This document shows positions 40,851 through 52,312 of a DNA stretch of 64,000 bases, piece by piece. The stretch is from assembly GCA_917880885.1 (NCBI GenBank), contig OU862913.1, positions 24,003,286-24,067,285 on the forward strand. The letters run 5' to 3'. How positions within the stretch are numbered: the stretch's first letter is position 1; every line of letters starts with the position of its first letter. Position numbers and translations under genes: made by a program. Under the pieces are notes generated by a model. The model was not told where the DNA came from. It did no database searches and saw only the letters and a program-made list of their open reading frames with translations. The DNA comes from Limnephilus marmoratus. Lineage: Eukaryota > Arthropoda > Insecta > Trichoptera > Limnephilidae.

Positions 40851-41214
40851 TTTTGCTGTATTTTTAAATAAGATTAAATAGATCGTTAACCGTTTCACTG
40901 CGCTCAAGTACACACAACATCACAGGTCCTAATTTAAATAATATGAGAATTATTCAGAATATATTCTGCTCCAAAGTCTAATTATTATTTTGCCTATTCG
41001 TTTTAAAGTGGTACTTAACTAAACTCAGAGTAATTTTACCGTAGATATAAAACATGCAAGATGGCACCTTCATTTCTGAAAATACTGTGTTTTCGTAAAT
41101 TTATTAAAAGAAAGCCACAGTCCTAAAATGTATGTCTCTACATATCTCATCTATCTGTCTATCTAAATCTTATCTTATCATATCACTGCACCAAATTGGA
41201 TAATTCTTTTTCTT
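40851..41214. other. No feature recognised
   Basis: A+T-rich DNA with TCTATCTGTCTATC microsatellite-like sequence near 41145. Confidence 0.35.
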
Positions 41215-41536
41215 TGTGTGTTCGTTATGAAATTTATATAAAAAATTGCAGTAGGTGAGCTGTTTGAAAACTGAATGTACCGGGAATGAATGTATGGAAT
41301 GCGTGAGGTTGGAGGGTGGATGGTAACTCGGGTAGGTGGTTCGCGGAACGGGGGAAGGGGGGGAGTGGAGTAGGGAGAGGGAAGTTGGAGGAGGCGGAGG
41401 GGGAACGCAAGAAGGGAAGGGGACGCGGGACAGGAAGAGGAGGGGGAAGAGGAACGGGACGAATGGGAAAGGACACGCAGGGATAAAAAAATTTCTTTAT
41501 TAAATGGCGTAGCAACGCATGCCGGGGGCCAGTTAG
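41215..41536 (+). mobile_element. Helitron with purine core, mutated CTAG end
   Basis: Interior words CTGTTTGAAAACTGAATGTA and CCGGGAATGAATGTATGG match 54000-54040. The 3' end GGCGTAGCAACGCATGCC, then CAGTTAG at 41531-41536. 5' end truncated. Confidence 0.65.
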
Positions 41537-41829
41537 TTATATTATAAATAAAAGTCCTCCGCCGCGTCTATCTGTGTATTCGCGATAAACTCAAAAACTA
41601 CTAAATGAATTTTCGTGCGGTTTTCGATATATATAATATATAAAGTATTTGGTGGACGAGCGGGCTGGCAAGCGGGCGGTGTGGATTTGATTTGTATGCA
41701 CATCCACAGTCATGCCGAGATTGACGAAATTTTGATCATGTGACCAACAAAATAAGAGGAAGGTCGCCATCTACATTTGATTTCGAAAACTCTGTGTAAA
41801 GCCCGGGCATCGCCGGGGACTTCAGCTAG
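41537..41829 (+). mobile_element. Helitron, second family, head to tail with previous
   Basis: The 3' end has the strong hairpin CCCGGGCATCGCCGGGG, then ACTTCAGCTAG (41829) and T. It begins directly at the previous element's end with TTATATTATAAATAAAAGTC. Interior GCGATAAACTCAAAAACTAC. No coding. Confidence 0.65.
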
Positions 41830-41864
41830 TATTTAATAAAAATAAAACACTTTCTGTAAAACCA

Positions 41865-42025
41865 CAACCCATTGCATTGGACCGCAGTGGGAGGAATGGA
41901 TTCATACATCCGTCACTCCTGGGCCCACTGCCCGTGAGATTTCTACCCAGCCCTCACACCTTAATCCTTCGGAATTTCCTCTCCTTTCTTTCCCTACAAA
42001 GAACCCCCCTCACAGCATCTCCGGG
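41865..42025 (+). mobile_element. SINE-A 3' middle fragment
   Basis: GCAGTGGGAGGAATGGATTC, CGTCACTCCTGGGCCCACTG, CCTCACAGCATC. Lacks the terminal hairpin. Confidence 0.6.
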
Positions 42026-42262
42026 AATTTATACCCGATTTAAACCCAATATCTATCTCGATCGAGGCAGATATCGGACGAGATCTCTTGTCAGATTTGT
42101 GTGATTTTCTAATGCTGTTAAATGAATAAATAATCATGCATACCTGCAGGAATTCTTGGTTAAAACGACCTAAACTAAAATATGTGACAGCTCACTGCTG
42201 AAATTCTGACATCGGCCCGTAGAAAAAGCAAATAACAGCCATATAAAATCACACAAATCCAT

Positions 42263-42830
42263 ATACATCCAAATTTAATAGACGAGAACATACAGATGAC
42301 GGGTAAAACCAAATTATGAGGGGCGAAGAGGGGAAAGATGACTGTGATACGTTAAAAAATCAATCTGACAGTATATAGGCATCTCGCATTATAATATCAC
42401 CATTTATTTGCTTTTGAATGAATAGACCTTTTTACATGGGAACGCGAATTGTTCACCACGTTATTAACATATTTGCGAAGTCCAAATGGGGCAAAGTAAA
42501 GTTCGCCGATTTTCACAGAGGAATATTTAGTTGCCGTATTTTAAGACACTTTTACAAATGTTTCATAATTTACATACCCCTGTAACCAGCGACGAGCTCA
42601 CTAGAGAACCGCCCACATTTGCTATGTCCACATATTTTAGGGTATAGCACAAGCTCTCATTTTGCCGTGTTATTTCGTAAAATGTACGATGTGAGCTCGG
42701 CGCTGGTCGGGACAAGAATGATGATGTCACATTTTTTAGATTCAAGCGAGGCTCTCGTAAGCCCAGCCGGCTCCATGGAACCGGTATGGGGAGGCATTTA
42801 ACTTAGGGCAGGTCCAGATATATTCATATG
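42263..42830 (+). repeat. Copy of the interior of the 8743 element
   Basis: Shares CTGACAGTATATAGGCATCT, CGCATTATAATATCA, TTTTTACATGGGA, CAGCGACGAGC and GGGCAGGTCCAGATATATTC and CATATGTCC in order with 8790-9430, with substitutions and small indels. It lacks the inverted hammerhead-type ends. Confidence 0.75.
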
Positions 42831-43345
42831 TCCATGCACAAATCTCGGCAGCAGATCTCGGCCGAGAACTATTTCGTTCCTCGTCGAATAGCTCGCCATA
42901 TATTAAAGAGTGAGATAATTAATAAGAAATATAAAAAAAATTCAAACTTTTTTTAAAGTTTTCATTACAAATTTTTAAAAATATGTAAATTATTTAATAC
43001 ACTTCTTGTTATTATCTGTTCAGTGTGCCCAATGCAAGGAGGTAATAATTTCCGAGACAGCCGAGGACGCTAGTGTTTTAAATGTCAATGGTTTCGCGTG
43101 ATTACTTCAGTAGAACTAATTTAGCTAAGGTGGGCCCTTTCCTCGGCTAATAAGCAGGTAGCTGGGCTTGTCGCTCGATACCGTGCAGGGAGAACACTGC
43201 AGAGGTCATAAATACTTCTTCTTTGGACGTTCCCTCATTACTAAGGATCGTGACCTCACTACAATTTCCCAGATGGACAAGGTTTCTTCACCATTTGCGT
43301 TTCTGCGCTGTAAGGAGGATCAAGAAATCGATTTTCGGGTACCTT
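42831..43345. other. No feature recognised
   Basis: A short CTCGGCAGCAGATCTCGGCC palindromic patch at 42846-42866. Otherwise nothing assigned. Confidence 0.35.
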
Positions 43346-43626
43346 TTTGTATACATTAGCTCCACACAGGAGGCCCTGAAGAAAATAAATTTGCTCATGT
43401 CCTATGTCATATTTGGGGATGCTGTGTGGAGGTTATTTTTTAAGGTAAGGAAGGAGAGGAAGACATGGGAAGGAAATAAAGGAAACTTCGCTGGAAGGTG
43501 GAGGAGGAACGTGTGAAGGGAAGGGGACACGAAAGAAAGGCGGAAGGGGATTAATGGGAAAGGACACACAGGGAGAAACAATTTTTTTATTAAATGGCAT
43601 TGCATCGCACGCCGGGAACTCGCTAG
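43346..43626. mobile_element. SINE-A tail (-) fused to a truncated Helitron (+)
   Basis: 43355-43475 is a minus SINE-A tail (TACATTAGCTCCACACAGGA, GGGGATGCTGTGTGGAGG). It changes near 43480 into the Helitron 3' part, GGCATTGCATCGCACGCCGG and ACTCGCTAG (43626). The Helitron 5' half is missing. Confidence 0.6.
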
Positions 43627-44158
43627 TATTTTTAGCGTGTATCCGAATTAGATATTTGACATACCATTAGATCACAAAAATAATTTTTCAGAATCGTTGG
43701 GTATATTGATCTCAAATCCAAATGAAACGTATGAAACGGGCTGCGCCAAATTTGATCTTAAGCCTATCAATCACCAATTTGACCTTGTAAGACCTCTGGC
43801 AGCCTGTGACACTCGACCAGTTCAAAGCATGGGTGATTTTTCTCTACTTCTCCTGCCAACTACTTTGCTAGTGACCATGAGTTTCTTCGGGTTGGAGTTT
43901 TCAGTTAGGCGAGCAACGCGTCCAAGGTATATACGGATACGCTGTCAGCAAACAGCAGTTGATATTCTGTTCTATCCGAGGTACTCGAATTAATAAAAAT
44001 GGACATGAGAACGCTCCGAACAAATTTCTCCAGAAGGGTCAGTCTTTTTATCATGAAAACGTTTTTAAAATATATATATTCTGTTCCCGACAGAGTTAGG
44101 GATGAAACGCTTTTGTTGTCGCTAAATACTTAAATAAATCTCGTGGCCCAAGGGTTGT
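43627..44158. other. No gene recognised
   Basis: Contains a 98-codon plus frame (43697-43993) without any recognised domain. Otherwise A+T-rich. Confidence 0.35.
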
Positions 44159-44798
44159 GCGCTAAGTGGCATATATCTTCTTCTTCTTCTTCGATGGCGC
44201 TACAGCCCATATCGAGCTTTGGCCTCCTGCAACAGTCGCCTCCAACTCCTCCTGTCCTCAGCGGCTGACTTCCAATTTGGTACCTGGAGAAGCTGTGCTG
44301 CATCCCCTCTTACTTCGTCTTCCCACCTAAGTCTGGGTCTTCCAACTTTTCTATTCCACCTGGATGTCCAGTCAAAATTCTTTTTGGGACGCGTGTATCC
44401 GGCATTCTCTGTACATATCCAGCCCATCTCAGCCTGAGGAGTCTCATATGTGCTGAGATGCTAGGGGCCTTATATATATCATACAATTCTGTATTGTACC
44501 GGATGCGCCACTGTTCACCCTCTTTCACGGGTCCACATATTCTTCTCAGCACTTTTCTTTCAAAAGTATCCAGCATTTTAGCCATCTTTACCGACAGTGT
44601 CAGCGCCTCACATCCATAAGCCAATACAGTTCTAACAATGGTCTTATATATGGTTATTTTGGTTTTTTCTGTGGACGCTACGTGACTTAAACACTGACAG
44701 CAAAGAGAAGTATGTTTTGTTGGCTGCTGTGATTTTCCTTCTGATTTCTGCTGGATCCTCATTGATGGATCGCTGGATCTGGCGCTAAGTGGCATATA
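44159..44798 (-). mobile_element. RTE-like LINE, 5' truncated, with 17-bp TSD
   Basis: The insert 44176-44781 is flanked by GCGCTAAGTGGCATATA at 44159-44175 and 44782-44798. It reads, with one frame change near 44420-44310, IYKTIVRTVLAYGCEALTLS, FERKVLRRICGPVKEGEQWR, IRYNTELYDIYKAPS and LRLRWAGYVQRM. It then gives RKVGRPRLRWEDEVRGDAAQ and WRRLLQEAKARYGL. This is the RT-distal tail of RTE-type LINEs. It ends in a (GAA)n microsatellite, as RTE elements often do. RT palm absent. Confidence 0.9.
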
Positions 44799-45019
44799 CA
44801 TACTAAAAATATACCATCGTCCGTTGCTTGTTAATGCAGTTACGTCATCGAGTGTGGGGGAGAGGGGTTAGATGTTAGATAAACACCTCGAAAATCCCTC
44901 TACGCGACTAAAGAATCAGCCATAAGTCCGCAACGCAAAAGGTTACATGAGTTATTCGTTCGTCGTCGTGTAGATCTTGAGGTGCTCAAAAAGTAAGCTG
45001 ACTTTAAATATATTAAAAA
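44799..45019. other. No feature recognised
   Basis: Short single-copy-looking spacer between a LINE and a Helitron. Confidence 0.35.
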
Positions 45020-45418
45020 CTAGCTGGTCCCGGCATGCGTTGCTATGCCATTTAATAAAGAAATTGTTTCTCCCTGCGTGTCCTTTCCTATTCGTCCCGT
45101 TCCCACTCCGCCTTATCCAACTGCCCTCTCCCCACATTACTCCCCCTCCCCCCCTCCCCCTCCCCCCCTCCCCCTCCCTGGTTCCCCTCCACCATCTCTC
45201 CCTCCCTCCCGCTTTCCATACATTCAGTTTTCAAACCTCGCGTGCCACCAATAGCAATTGTTTTATACAAATTTCATAATGCCAGAGCTCACCGGAAGTT
45301 TTATAAAAACCTCGTCCTGACAAAAACGAACATACAAAAAAAATTATCCAATTTGGTGCAGTAGTTCGAAAGTTATGCGCTTAGCAACACATTCAGCGAT
45401 TCATTTTTATATTATAGA
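45020..45418 (-). mobile_element. Complete non-autonomous Helitron, 399 bp
   Basis: Minus strand 5' TCTATAATATAAAAATGAAT (45418 downward) and 3' hairpin GGCATAGCAACGCATGCC, GGGACCAGCTAG (45020). On the plus strand A precedes 45020 and T follows 45418. Core 45095-45215 is pyrimidine-rich. Reference copy for the family. Confidence 0.8.
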
Positions 45419-45828
45419 TTATTTAATTCAATTATACAAAATAATTTAATTATGAAATGTCGAATATCACCCATTTTAATAATATTATGTCTTCCTTAGT
45501 GGTACACTCCGTATTATAAATGCGTGGAATTCTACGGGGAAAGTGATTCCATAACATGATTAAAGCATTAACATTTTATTAATGTCTACAAGTACCTATA
45601 AAAAGGTATAAAACTGCGCTATATAAAATGAGCCGAGAAACAATTATCTTTATTGGCAGTTTCCTGTTCAAATAATGGATGTTGTTCGAAATTCAGAAGA
45701 TTATTTTATTCTCGAAAAAAATTAGGAAAATGAACGTATTTTTATTTTATTTTTATGTTCACGAATAAATTATCTATGACTATTTAAAATGTGCCAATTT
45801 CGAATTGTCGCGGTCGGTGGATTGAGTC
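45419..45828. other. No feature recognised
   Basis: A+T-rich DNA. Confidence 0.35.
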
Positions 45829-46371
45829 GGTGTCAGCCAAGGTCTCTCTCTCTCTGGTTTCAATCCTGGGATTGGTTTGCAGCAATTTCCTTTAGTTTCC
45901 TCTTCCATTCTTCCCTGTCTTGTGCGGCTCTTTTGAGGTCTGCATATGATAAGCAGCGCACGTCCACCAGCAGGTCCTCCAGGTACTCTCGGCGTGGGCG
46001 TCCCCTAGAGTTTGTCCCCTCGGTCATACCCTCCATTATGGAATGCAAGAGGCCTTCTTGTCGTATTACATGGCCGATCCATCTTGCACGCCTTTCGGAC
46101 AAGGTCCTGAGCTGATTCTTTGGAGAACCTCCTCATTTGTAATGTGGTCTCTCCAGGAAATTCCTAATAGTCTTCTATAGGACCACATCTCAAAAGCCTC
46201 TAGTCTCCGTTTATCTCTTTTGGATAGGCACCATGTTTCGCAGCCGTACATCAAGATACTCCATACATAGGTCTTGATGAGGAGTATTCTCAGCTTTAGG
46301 TCTATATTATTTGATTCAATTATTTTCGACCTTTTATTGAAAGCAAGCCTAGCCTGGTGTATACGGCCAAG
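45829..46371 (-). pseudogene. RTE-like LINE C-terminal fragment with (GA)n tail
   Basis: Reads RIHQARLAFNKRSKIIES, LKLRILLIKTYVWSILMYGC, RLEAFEMWSYRRLLGISWRD and HITNEEVLQRI. After a frame change it gives RRARWIGHVIRQEGLLHSIM, RGRPRREYLEDLL and WKRKLKEIAANQSQD: the RTE tail domain. The 3' end is (GA)n at 45848-45860 (minus). The upstream part is cut by a MITE at 46372. Confidence 0.8.
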
Positions 46372-46533
46372 GTAACTACATACATTTTTATAGGTGAGAT
46401 GTGCTTGTGTCGCACGAACGATTTGACGCGTGCCCGGCTTGTTCACTTGACAGCTCCCCTCCCGCCGCGGCCCCGCTCTCGCCTCTCGCTGTGTAAGCGA
46501 GCACATCTCACATATAACTATGTATGTAGTTAC
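46372..46533. mobile_element. 162-bp MITE with 34-bp TIRs and GC-rich core
   Basis: GTAACTACATACATTTTTAT, then AGGTGAGATGTGCT at the left, is inverted at the right (AGCACATCTCACATATAACT, ATGTATGTAGTTAC). The core is G+C-rich (CCTCCCGCCGCGGCCCCGC). TSD not clear. Confidence 0.8.
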
Positions 46534-46744
46534 AAACCTACCTTGGCTGACACCGACTCCAAAAATAACAATCGTAACTACAAATTGATGAGTAGAAAAA
46601 GTAAGTTGATTATTAAGTTGTAGAAGAATACGCAATTATTTTTTTTACTTTTTAGTGCATATTATTTTGTTTTGTAATAGTTTTTTTTTTGAAGTCGGTT
46701 TTTTGTTTATTATTGGTGAATTCGGCGGTGATTTTATTTTTTTT

Positions 46745-46885
46745 TACAGTGAATACCGCACAAGAATCTCAACTGCTCCCGTCTGGAGCCAGTGAGACTA
46801 TGGCATCCCCAATTGGGGTATGTTGTGAGGCTGAAGGTAGTGCGGAGGGGAAGGAGGTGGGGAAGAGGAAGGTTGGGAAGTGATG
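46745..46885 (-). mobile_element. SINE1 tail fragment
   Basis: GAATACCGCACAAGAATCTC, CTCCCGTCTGGAGCCAGTGA, CCCAATTGGGGTATGTTGTG, GAAGAGGAAGGTTGGGAAG. Truncated before the body. Confidence 0.75.
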
Positions 46886-46949
46886 ACGTCACTCCGGGCA
46901 AATTTGGTGACAACCGTCTTACCAGCTTGTAGGCACTTTTAATATTGTC

Positions 46950-47596
46950 ATGTTTATGAAACGGCGACGGTACAAAAAAGGCAATAAACGTACGTTCGTT
47001 ATCACTTCTGCAGATTTTTTTTACACATTAAATAATGGTGCAGGAACAAAGCTTGAGCAGGTGGATGATTTTGTGTATCTGGGTAGTACGTTTACGAGAG
47101 ATGGGAAGGCTGATATATATATTGAAAGAAGGGTAAATGCAGGTAACTCCATTAATGGAGGACTGAATGCCGTTGGCACTAATAAAAAAATGTCAAAAGA
47201 AGCGAAGCTAGCAGTCCATAATGGAGTGCTGGTACCTACCCTGATGTATGGCAGTGAGGCATGGAACTGGCAGAGGAAGGATGAAAGCCGACTGAATGCT
47301 GTTGTAATTAGACCCCTGAGACGTGTGTGTGGTAAAACCATGCATGATCGTGTGAGAAATGTGGAGCTCCGCAAAGAATGATGTAAGCGTAATGAGTAGG
47401 TTAAGAAAGGGACGCTCAGATGTTTTGGTCATATATAGAGCGAATGAACGAAGAAAGGATTGTAAGGAAAATATATGAAGCAAATGTGAATGGTAGAATA
47501 AGTCGGGGACGCCCGTGGAAGACATGGCTTGTTCAAGTGAATTAGTTACTTGAGTCGGGACATGTCAAGTCAGAAAAATAGAAGAAAATGTATGAT
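46950..47596 (+). pseudogene. LINE-C C-terminal fragment
   Basis: The plus frame reads LEQVDDFVYLGSTFTRDGKA, IERRVNAGNSINGGLNAVG, SKEAKLAVHNGVLVPTLMYG, SEAWNWQRKDESRLNAV and LRRVCGKTMHDRVRNVELR. This is the region after the RT palm in a widespread arthropod LINE. A copy with TSD is at 59986-60802. Its 3' end is interrupted at 47597 by LINE-B, and homologous sequence resumes near 47936 (GAATGAGAATGAGGCAAGG). Confidence 0.8.
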
Positions 47597-47936
47597 TTTT
47601 TTTTAACTCCACACAGGAGGCATATGTCATCTGAGATGCTGTGTGGAGTCTTTTTGAGGAGAGGAAATAATGAAAATATTGGTCTTGAAGAGACCCTTGT
47701 TGTAGGAAGGAGGAAACATAGAGGCCGGCAAATCGTTCCACAGCCGAGCTGTTGAACACAGTCGAAGAAGCGACCCGTTCTCATGTGACAAATGTCAACG
47801 TGTACATACATATGTTAGGCACACGTTTGGCGTGTTTTCCGACCATGCACCGGAGCCGAAGGGATCAATGAGGCTAGTTCCTCGGAGCATCTTCCATTGA
47901 AATATCGGTAGAACAAGGATAGCATTGAATAGAATG
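47597..47936 (-). mobile_element. LINE-B 3' end nested in LINE-C
   Basis: Starts with a T-run at 47598 (poly-A on minus) and carries CTCCACACAGGAGGCATATG, GATGCTGTGTGGAGTC, GGAGGAAACATAGAGGCCGG, CCGAGCTGTTGAACACAG and CGGCGTGTTTTCCGACCAT-type words. The gap in the LINE-C similarity matches these limits. The flanks AAAATGTATGA and GAATGAATGA may be a decayed TSD. Confidence 0.7.
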
Positions 47937-49080
47937 AATGAGAATGAGGCAAGGAGAGTGTACCTAGTCTTAAGAGGGTATAACCAGAGAAAACCAGAAA
48001 TATATCATTTTTAACTCAGATTTTAGGCGTATTGCCTCTTTTCCATAAAACATTATAAATTGATATCGAAAGATTGTTATTTTATCTAGTAAACGCGTGT
48101 TTTAAATTTTGAGAAAAAAATGTTTATTTTTAGTATAGTAAGGTTATACCATAGGTCGTTGGCAGATTTGTTAAATTTTCAAAAAAAAAATTGTATTATA
48201 CAACACACATTTCAAATCATATAAGCATGCAGTAAAATAAATCAACACATTATCTGAGAAACGCATGTTTTAGAATTTTAATTTTAGTTTAAATAACCAC
48301 ATTAAAAAATATATACGTACATGTGTTTCTTGGCAAAAATTGGTCCGTTTGTATATTTATTTGTGCACTTATAAATTAATATATTTCAGATTTTTTTATA
48401 TTCTTATTTTGGTTGGGCATTATTGAAAAACGATAAATACTAATATTTACAAAAAGTACATAATTTTAATAGGTTTATCATCACGCCTTTCAGCATTTTT
48501 GATGTTGGTTTATATTAAAGCAAATTTGGAATGAAATAAAATCGATATTGAGATATAATTTTAAAAAGCTTGTTCGGAGAATAATGAATCTTTCTCATGG
48601 GAACCACCCTGTACGACCGTAAGAACATCTTTCGACGAAATGTAGATTTTCGGCCGCTGGCTGGTTAAACTCCCTTAACACGGACCAACCCAAGTTTTTG
48701 TATCACTTGGATCGTTCCCTGATTTCTTGGGTGTCCCCGACTTCCTGTACCACGCTTCTAACAGCACTAATTCCATTGCGAAATTTTAAAACGATTCCCA
48801 AACTTCCATTAGGTTCTATGTTAAATTGTTGGGATTTTAATTGGATTCTATTTCGTCAGCCCTTCCCAAAGTGTGTTTCGTAGGAATAGCTTTTAGTTCC
48901 AGCCGCGAGGTGGCTGGAGTGCTAATGAATACATTATCACAGAGCAATTAGGAATGAAGAGACTCAATTTATTACTAGCTAATGGAACCTATTTTATTAA
49001 TAGACGCTCTGTGCGCTGCGAAGTTCACAATATGAAACAGAGCTTTCCAAATGTGGTACCTACCTTGCTTAACCCTACAT
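47937..49080. other. No gene recognised
   Basis: 48000-48580 is A+T-rich. 48600-48900 is less so but matches nothing I know. No splice-bounded LRR-like exon seen. Confidence 0.35.
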
Positions 49081-49139
49081 TGCTAATAAGTTAAATTTTG
49101 GGAACAAGTCATATATAAACTTATACAGCATAATAACAA

Positions 49140-50460
49140 ACCTACGTAATGACCAAATAAGGTCGAAATTGGCGAGAATCCTTGAAACCTTTTGGATGGA
49201 AGGAAAACCTTTCGGATTCCAAAGAAGGGTGAACGCTCCAGTCCGGCCATAAATACGGATTTCGGTGGAACCGCTCGTGCGGCGATCTTCTCGCGTATGT
49301 TTGGGGGCGGTGCTTGGTGAGACTAAAGGTTGCACTGGACATTTCCAAGGCCTTGGGCACTGAGGGCTGAACTGCCTTCTTACGGACTTCCCGCATCCTT
49401 GTGTACATGAATTGTCAACTTTTTGAAGGAGAGGTCGATTCAGGCGGTTCCTTATGGTTTCACCTCTTCCTCGCACTCGATAAATGTTGGCGTCCCACAG
49501 GGATCTGTTCTGTCTCCGACATTGTTTTTGTTGCACATCAATGACCTTTTATCATGTGCACCAATTCATTGTTACGCGGATGACAGTACAGTCCATGATA
49601 GCTTTTGTTTGACAGCACTTCAAACTCATAAACTCCAACGGCTCGGAGGGCTTTGAAGCCAAGAATGGATGGTTACTTCGAGAGTGTTTTCTTTTGGGGT
49701 AAGAATAATCTCGTTTAATTTAATGTTTCAAAGACCCAATCATGGCTGATAACGTCTAAAAGGGATCGAAATGAAAATCTAGTCGCCTTTAACGGAAGCA
49801 GTCCTCCGAACAGGCCCTCCATTAATATGCTTGGTGTAACTCTAAGTGATTAGCTCAGATACGGGGGCTCCAAGCCAGAGTAATGTTAGCTTCTCAAAAA
49901 CTGGGCGCACTGTACACTCTGTACAGGGCCCGCAGATACTTTAATAGAACACGAATTTCTAACCCTCCACAAACCACAAGTGCGCCCCACGGTTTAATTT
50001 TTTTTTATAATTGCCGGTAACCCGGCGTTTATTAACATCAATAGTTGTTTACAGATCATGTGCGCTACCCGACTCACTAGACAATATCTGTTCTGAGCTG
50101 GGTAGATTTGATTGCAATCTTTAGAGCACAGGCGTCGCGTCGGGTGGGAACGCTATACTTGTTCTACCGGTATTTCAATGGAAGTTGCTCCGAGGAACTA
50201 GCGTCATTGATCTCTTCGGCACCGGCGCATAGTCGGGAAACACGCCAAACGCGTGTCCAACATAAGTACATGGCTGACATTTGTCACATGAGAACGGGTC
50301 GCTTCTTCGTCTCTTTCTTGTGTTTAATAGCTCGGCTGTGGAACGATTTTCCAGCCTCTGTGCCTCCTTCCTACAACGTAAGACCAATATTCATTCCTTC
50401 CTCTCCTCAAAGAGACCCTCCACACAGCATCTCAGATGACAAAGGCCCTGGAGGAAATTA
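49140..50460 (+). pseudogene. LINE-B, longest copy: RT palm to 3' end
   Basis: Across several frames: VALDISKAFG-like (49320), FLKERSIQAVPYGFTSSSHS, INVGVPQGSVLSPTLFLLHI and NDLLSCAPIHCYADDSTVHD, with the catalytic YADD at about 49572. Then NVSKTQSWLITSKRDRNENL, ALYRARRYFNRTRI-like, GTLYLFYRYFNGSCSEELAS and AHSRETRQTR, ending with the SINE-A-like tail. Jockey/CR1-like non-LTR RT. Stops and frameshifts, plus a foreign stretch at 49990-50100. Confidence 0.8.
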
Positions 50461-50760
50461 TAAAAAAAGGATCGATATTTACCGTATTGATACTAGTATT
50501 TTTCAAATTAACGTCATATAATAAATTCTGCGGACATGAAGACTTTCATACATTTCCGAATTAAATCAATACCTTCAGAAGGAACTTATATAATATTTGC
50601 ATGTACCTGACGATCTCCTCACTTAGAGCCGCTTTGTAATTATTGAATCATTCATGTACTTATGCATTGGCTCCATAATATGTGAATAAATGTGAAATGT
50701 GAAAGTGTATGTGCGCGTATGTGTATGTACATGTATGCATATATATGTGTAGAGTGTGAA
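50461..50760. repeat. GTATG-rich microsatellite tract
   Basis: 50700-50750 is alternating GTATGT/GCATATAT sequence. Before it, unassigned A+T-rich DNA. Confidence 0.5.
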
Positions 50761-50761
50761 C

Positions 50762-50937
50762 ACGTATGCACTCTGGAACGTGCCGCAAATATACTATTAT
50801 ATTATTTCTAAATTAATTAATTGTGAAATAATACAAATAATTGTTAAATAGTGAAACAATACGCCGCCGGGATTCGATCTTGCGACGTTCGGTCTGCGAG
50901 TCAAGAGCCTTACCCTACAACCGCGCCAGCCGTCTCT
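50762..50937 (-). mobile_element. SINE1 head fragment
   Basis: Head GACGGCTGGCGCGGTTGTAG and GGTAAGGCTC, GGTCTGCGAGTC (reversed), linker ATTAATTAATTTAGAAATAA, up to GCGGCACGTTCCAGAGTGCA. The body and tail are absent. Confidence 0.75.
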
Positions 50938-51184
50938 CATTTAATCTTCTACCAAAACAAATTCAAATGACAGATAAAATATAACTTTAAATAAAATAAT
51001 TAAAATTATGGCTGAATGATGCAGATCTTGAAATACTTTTTATACACATAAAAAAAATGTTTAAGTATGTTTTAAACATAGAAATTGTTACATTAGTTGG
51101 GATTCTTATGCGAAATTTACCTAAAAAAATTAAATCAACAAAAGTTTTGCCACAAAATCGGCTACAAATGTGATATTTTATATT
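50938..51184. other. No feature recognised
   Basis: A+T-rich. TATT at 51181-51184 is the left TSD of the LTR. Confidence 0.4.
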
Positions 51185-52043
51185 TGAGGGAGCGGGAGAC
51201 AGAAATGAAAGGCGTCATGTCGAAGTGGTGAGTCAGTCGTTTATTGGGCTACGTAGCAGATGGTCGGTGGTCGGTAACATGAGGTAATGCGGAGTGCCGT
51301 AGATGATGCTGCAGGCGTACGGAGGTGGAGATGGTGCGGTGAAGGTCAGCAAGTTGCTCGACACCTTGTCGGTGGAGATGACCTATCTTCCAGGCCGTTG
51401 CTCGACGCTTTGAATCGCGGAGATGAACGGTGTGTGGCTCGGTGAGCTGAGCCACCAGCAGGTAGTCCTGGCGAGGCGGAGCGTGTTTCCATGGCAGCGA
51501 AGCACGGTGGGGCTTCGGGGTGCCATGAAGTGGTGAGCTGATCCCTGGACTGAAGGTGCGTCAAACCTTATAAGTCGCGGGATGGAGCTGATCTCAGGAG
51601 CTGAAGACACGATGGGCCTTGTAGCTGAGACGTGGTGATGGACCTCGAGGAAGCTGCCCTGGTGCGTAGCGATACCATGCAGAGATCGTTACATGCTGAG
51701 ATGTTGGCCGACTGTAAGTGTGAGACTGAACTGCCGCGGGCGAGCGATCGGCTGCTCATATAGCCGCGGTAGAGTAACTACCTCGCGGTAGGTAATACGA
51801 GCCACTTCGGCAGCTGACGAGAATATTCGGCGCCGTACAGATATTGTACGGTGCTGTCTCGAGACCTTTCTAGGCGGGGCGATATTATTATCGTCGGGCT
51901 GGCACGGGAGGCGAGAAAGTACATCGCGGCCAGTATAGGTACGAAGGTACCTAGGCAAGTAGGTTTGCCGATGGGCGCAAATATTAGGAGATGTTTCTCG
52001 TATGTTCTTTTGATGGCGAAGATAATAATGATGTGTCGCCACA
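51185..52043 (-). mobile_element. Solo LTR (Gypsy-like), 859 bp
   Basis: On the minus strand it starts TGTGGCGACACATC (52043) and ends CTCCCGCTCCCTCA (51185), giving TG...CA. TATT lies at both flanks (51181-51184, 52044-52047), a 4-bp TSD. It is far more G+C-rich than the surroundings and contains a TATA-like CGGCTATATGAGC, about 330 nt into the LTR, and a polyadenylation-like AATAAA near 51245. No internal region, so it is probably the product of LTR-LTR recombination. 4-bp duplications favour Gypsy over Copia or BEL, which usually make 5. Confidence 0.8.
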
Positions 52044-52047
52044 TATT

Positions 52048-52312
52048 AATACCGCACAAGAATCCCCAACTGCTCCCGTCTGGAGCTAGTGAGACTATGG
52101 CATCCCCAATTGGGGTATGTTGTGTGGCTGAAGGTAGTGGATAGGGGAAGGAGATGGGGAAGGCTGTGAAGTACCAGGCTATTCAGAACTGATCACCAAA
52201 CACGGCTAAAGCCATTTCAAGCAACGTTTCAATGCTGAATGGGAGTCGTACACCGGGGCGATACTGAGAGTATCTTCCACTCTGGAACGTGCCGCAAATA
52301 TATATATTAATA
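52048..52312 (-). mobile_element. SINE1 body and tail
   Basis: AATACCGCACAAGAATCCCC, CCCGTCTGGAGCTAGTGAGA, AGTATCTTCCACTCTGGAAC and GTGCCGCAAATATA. The head is missing. It abuts the right TSD of the LTR. Confidence 0.8.
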
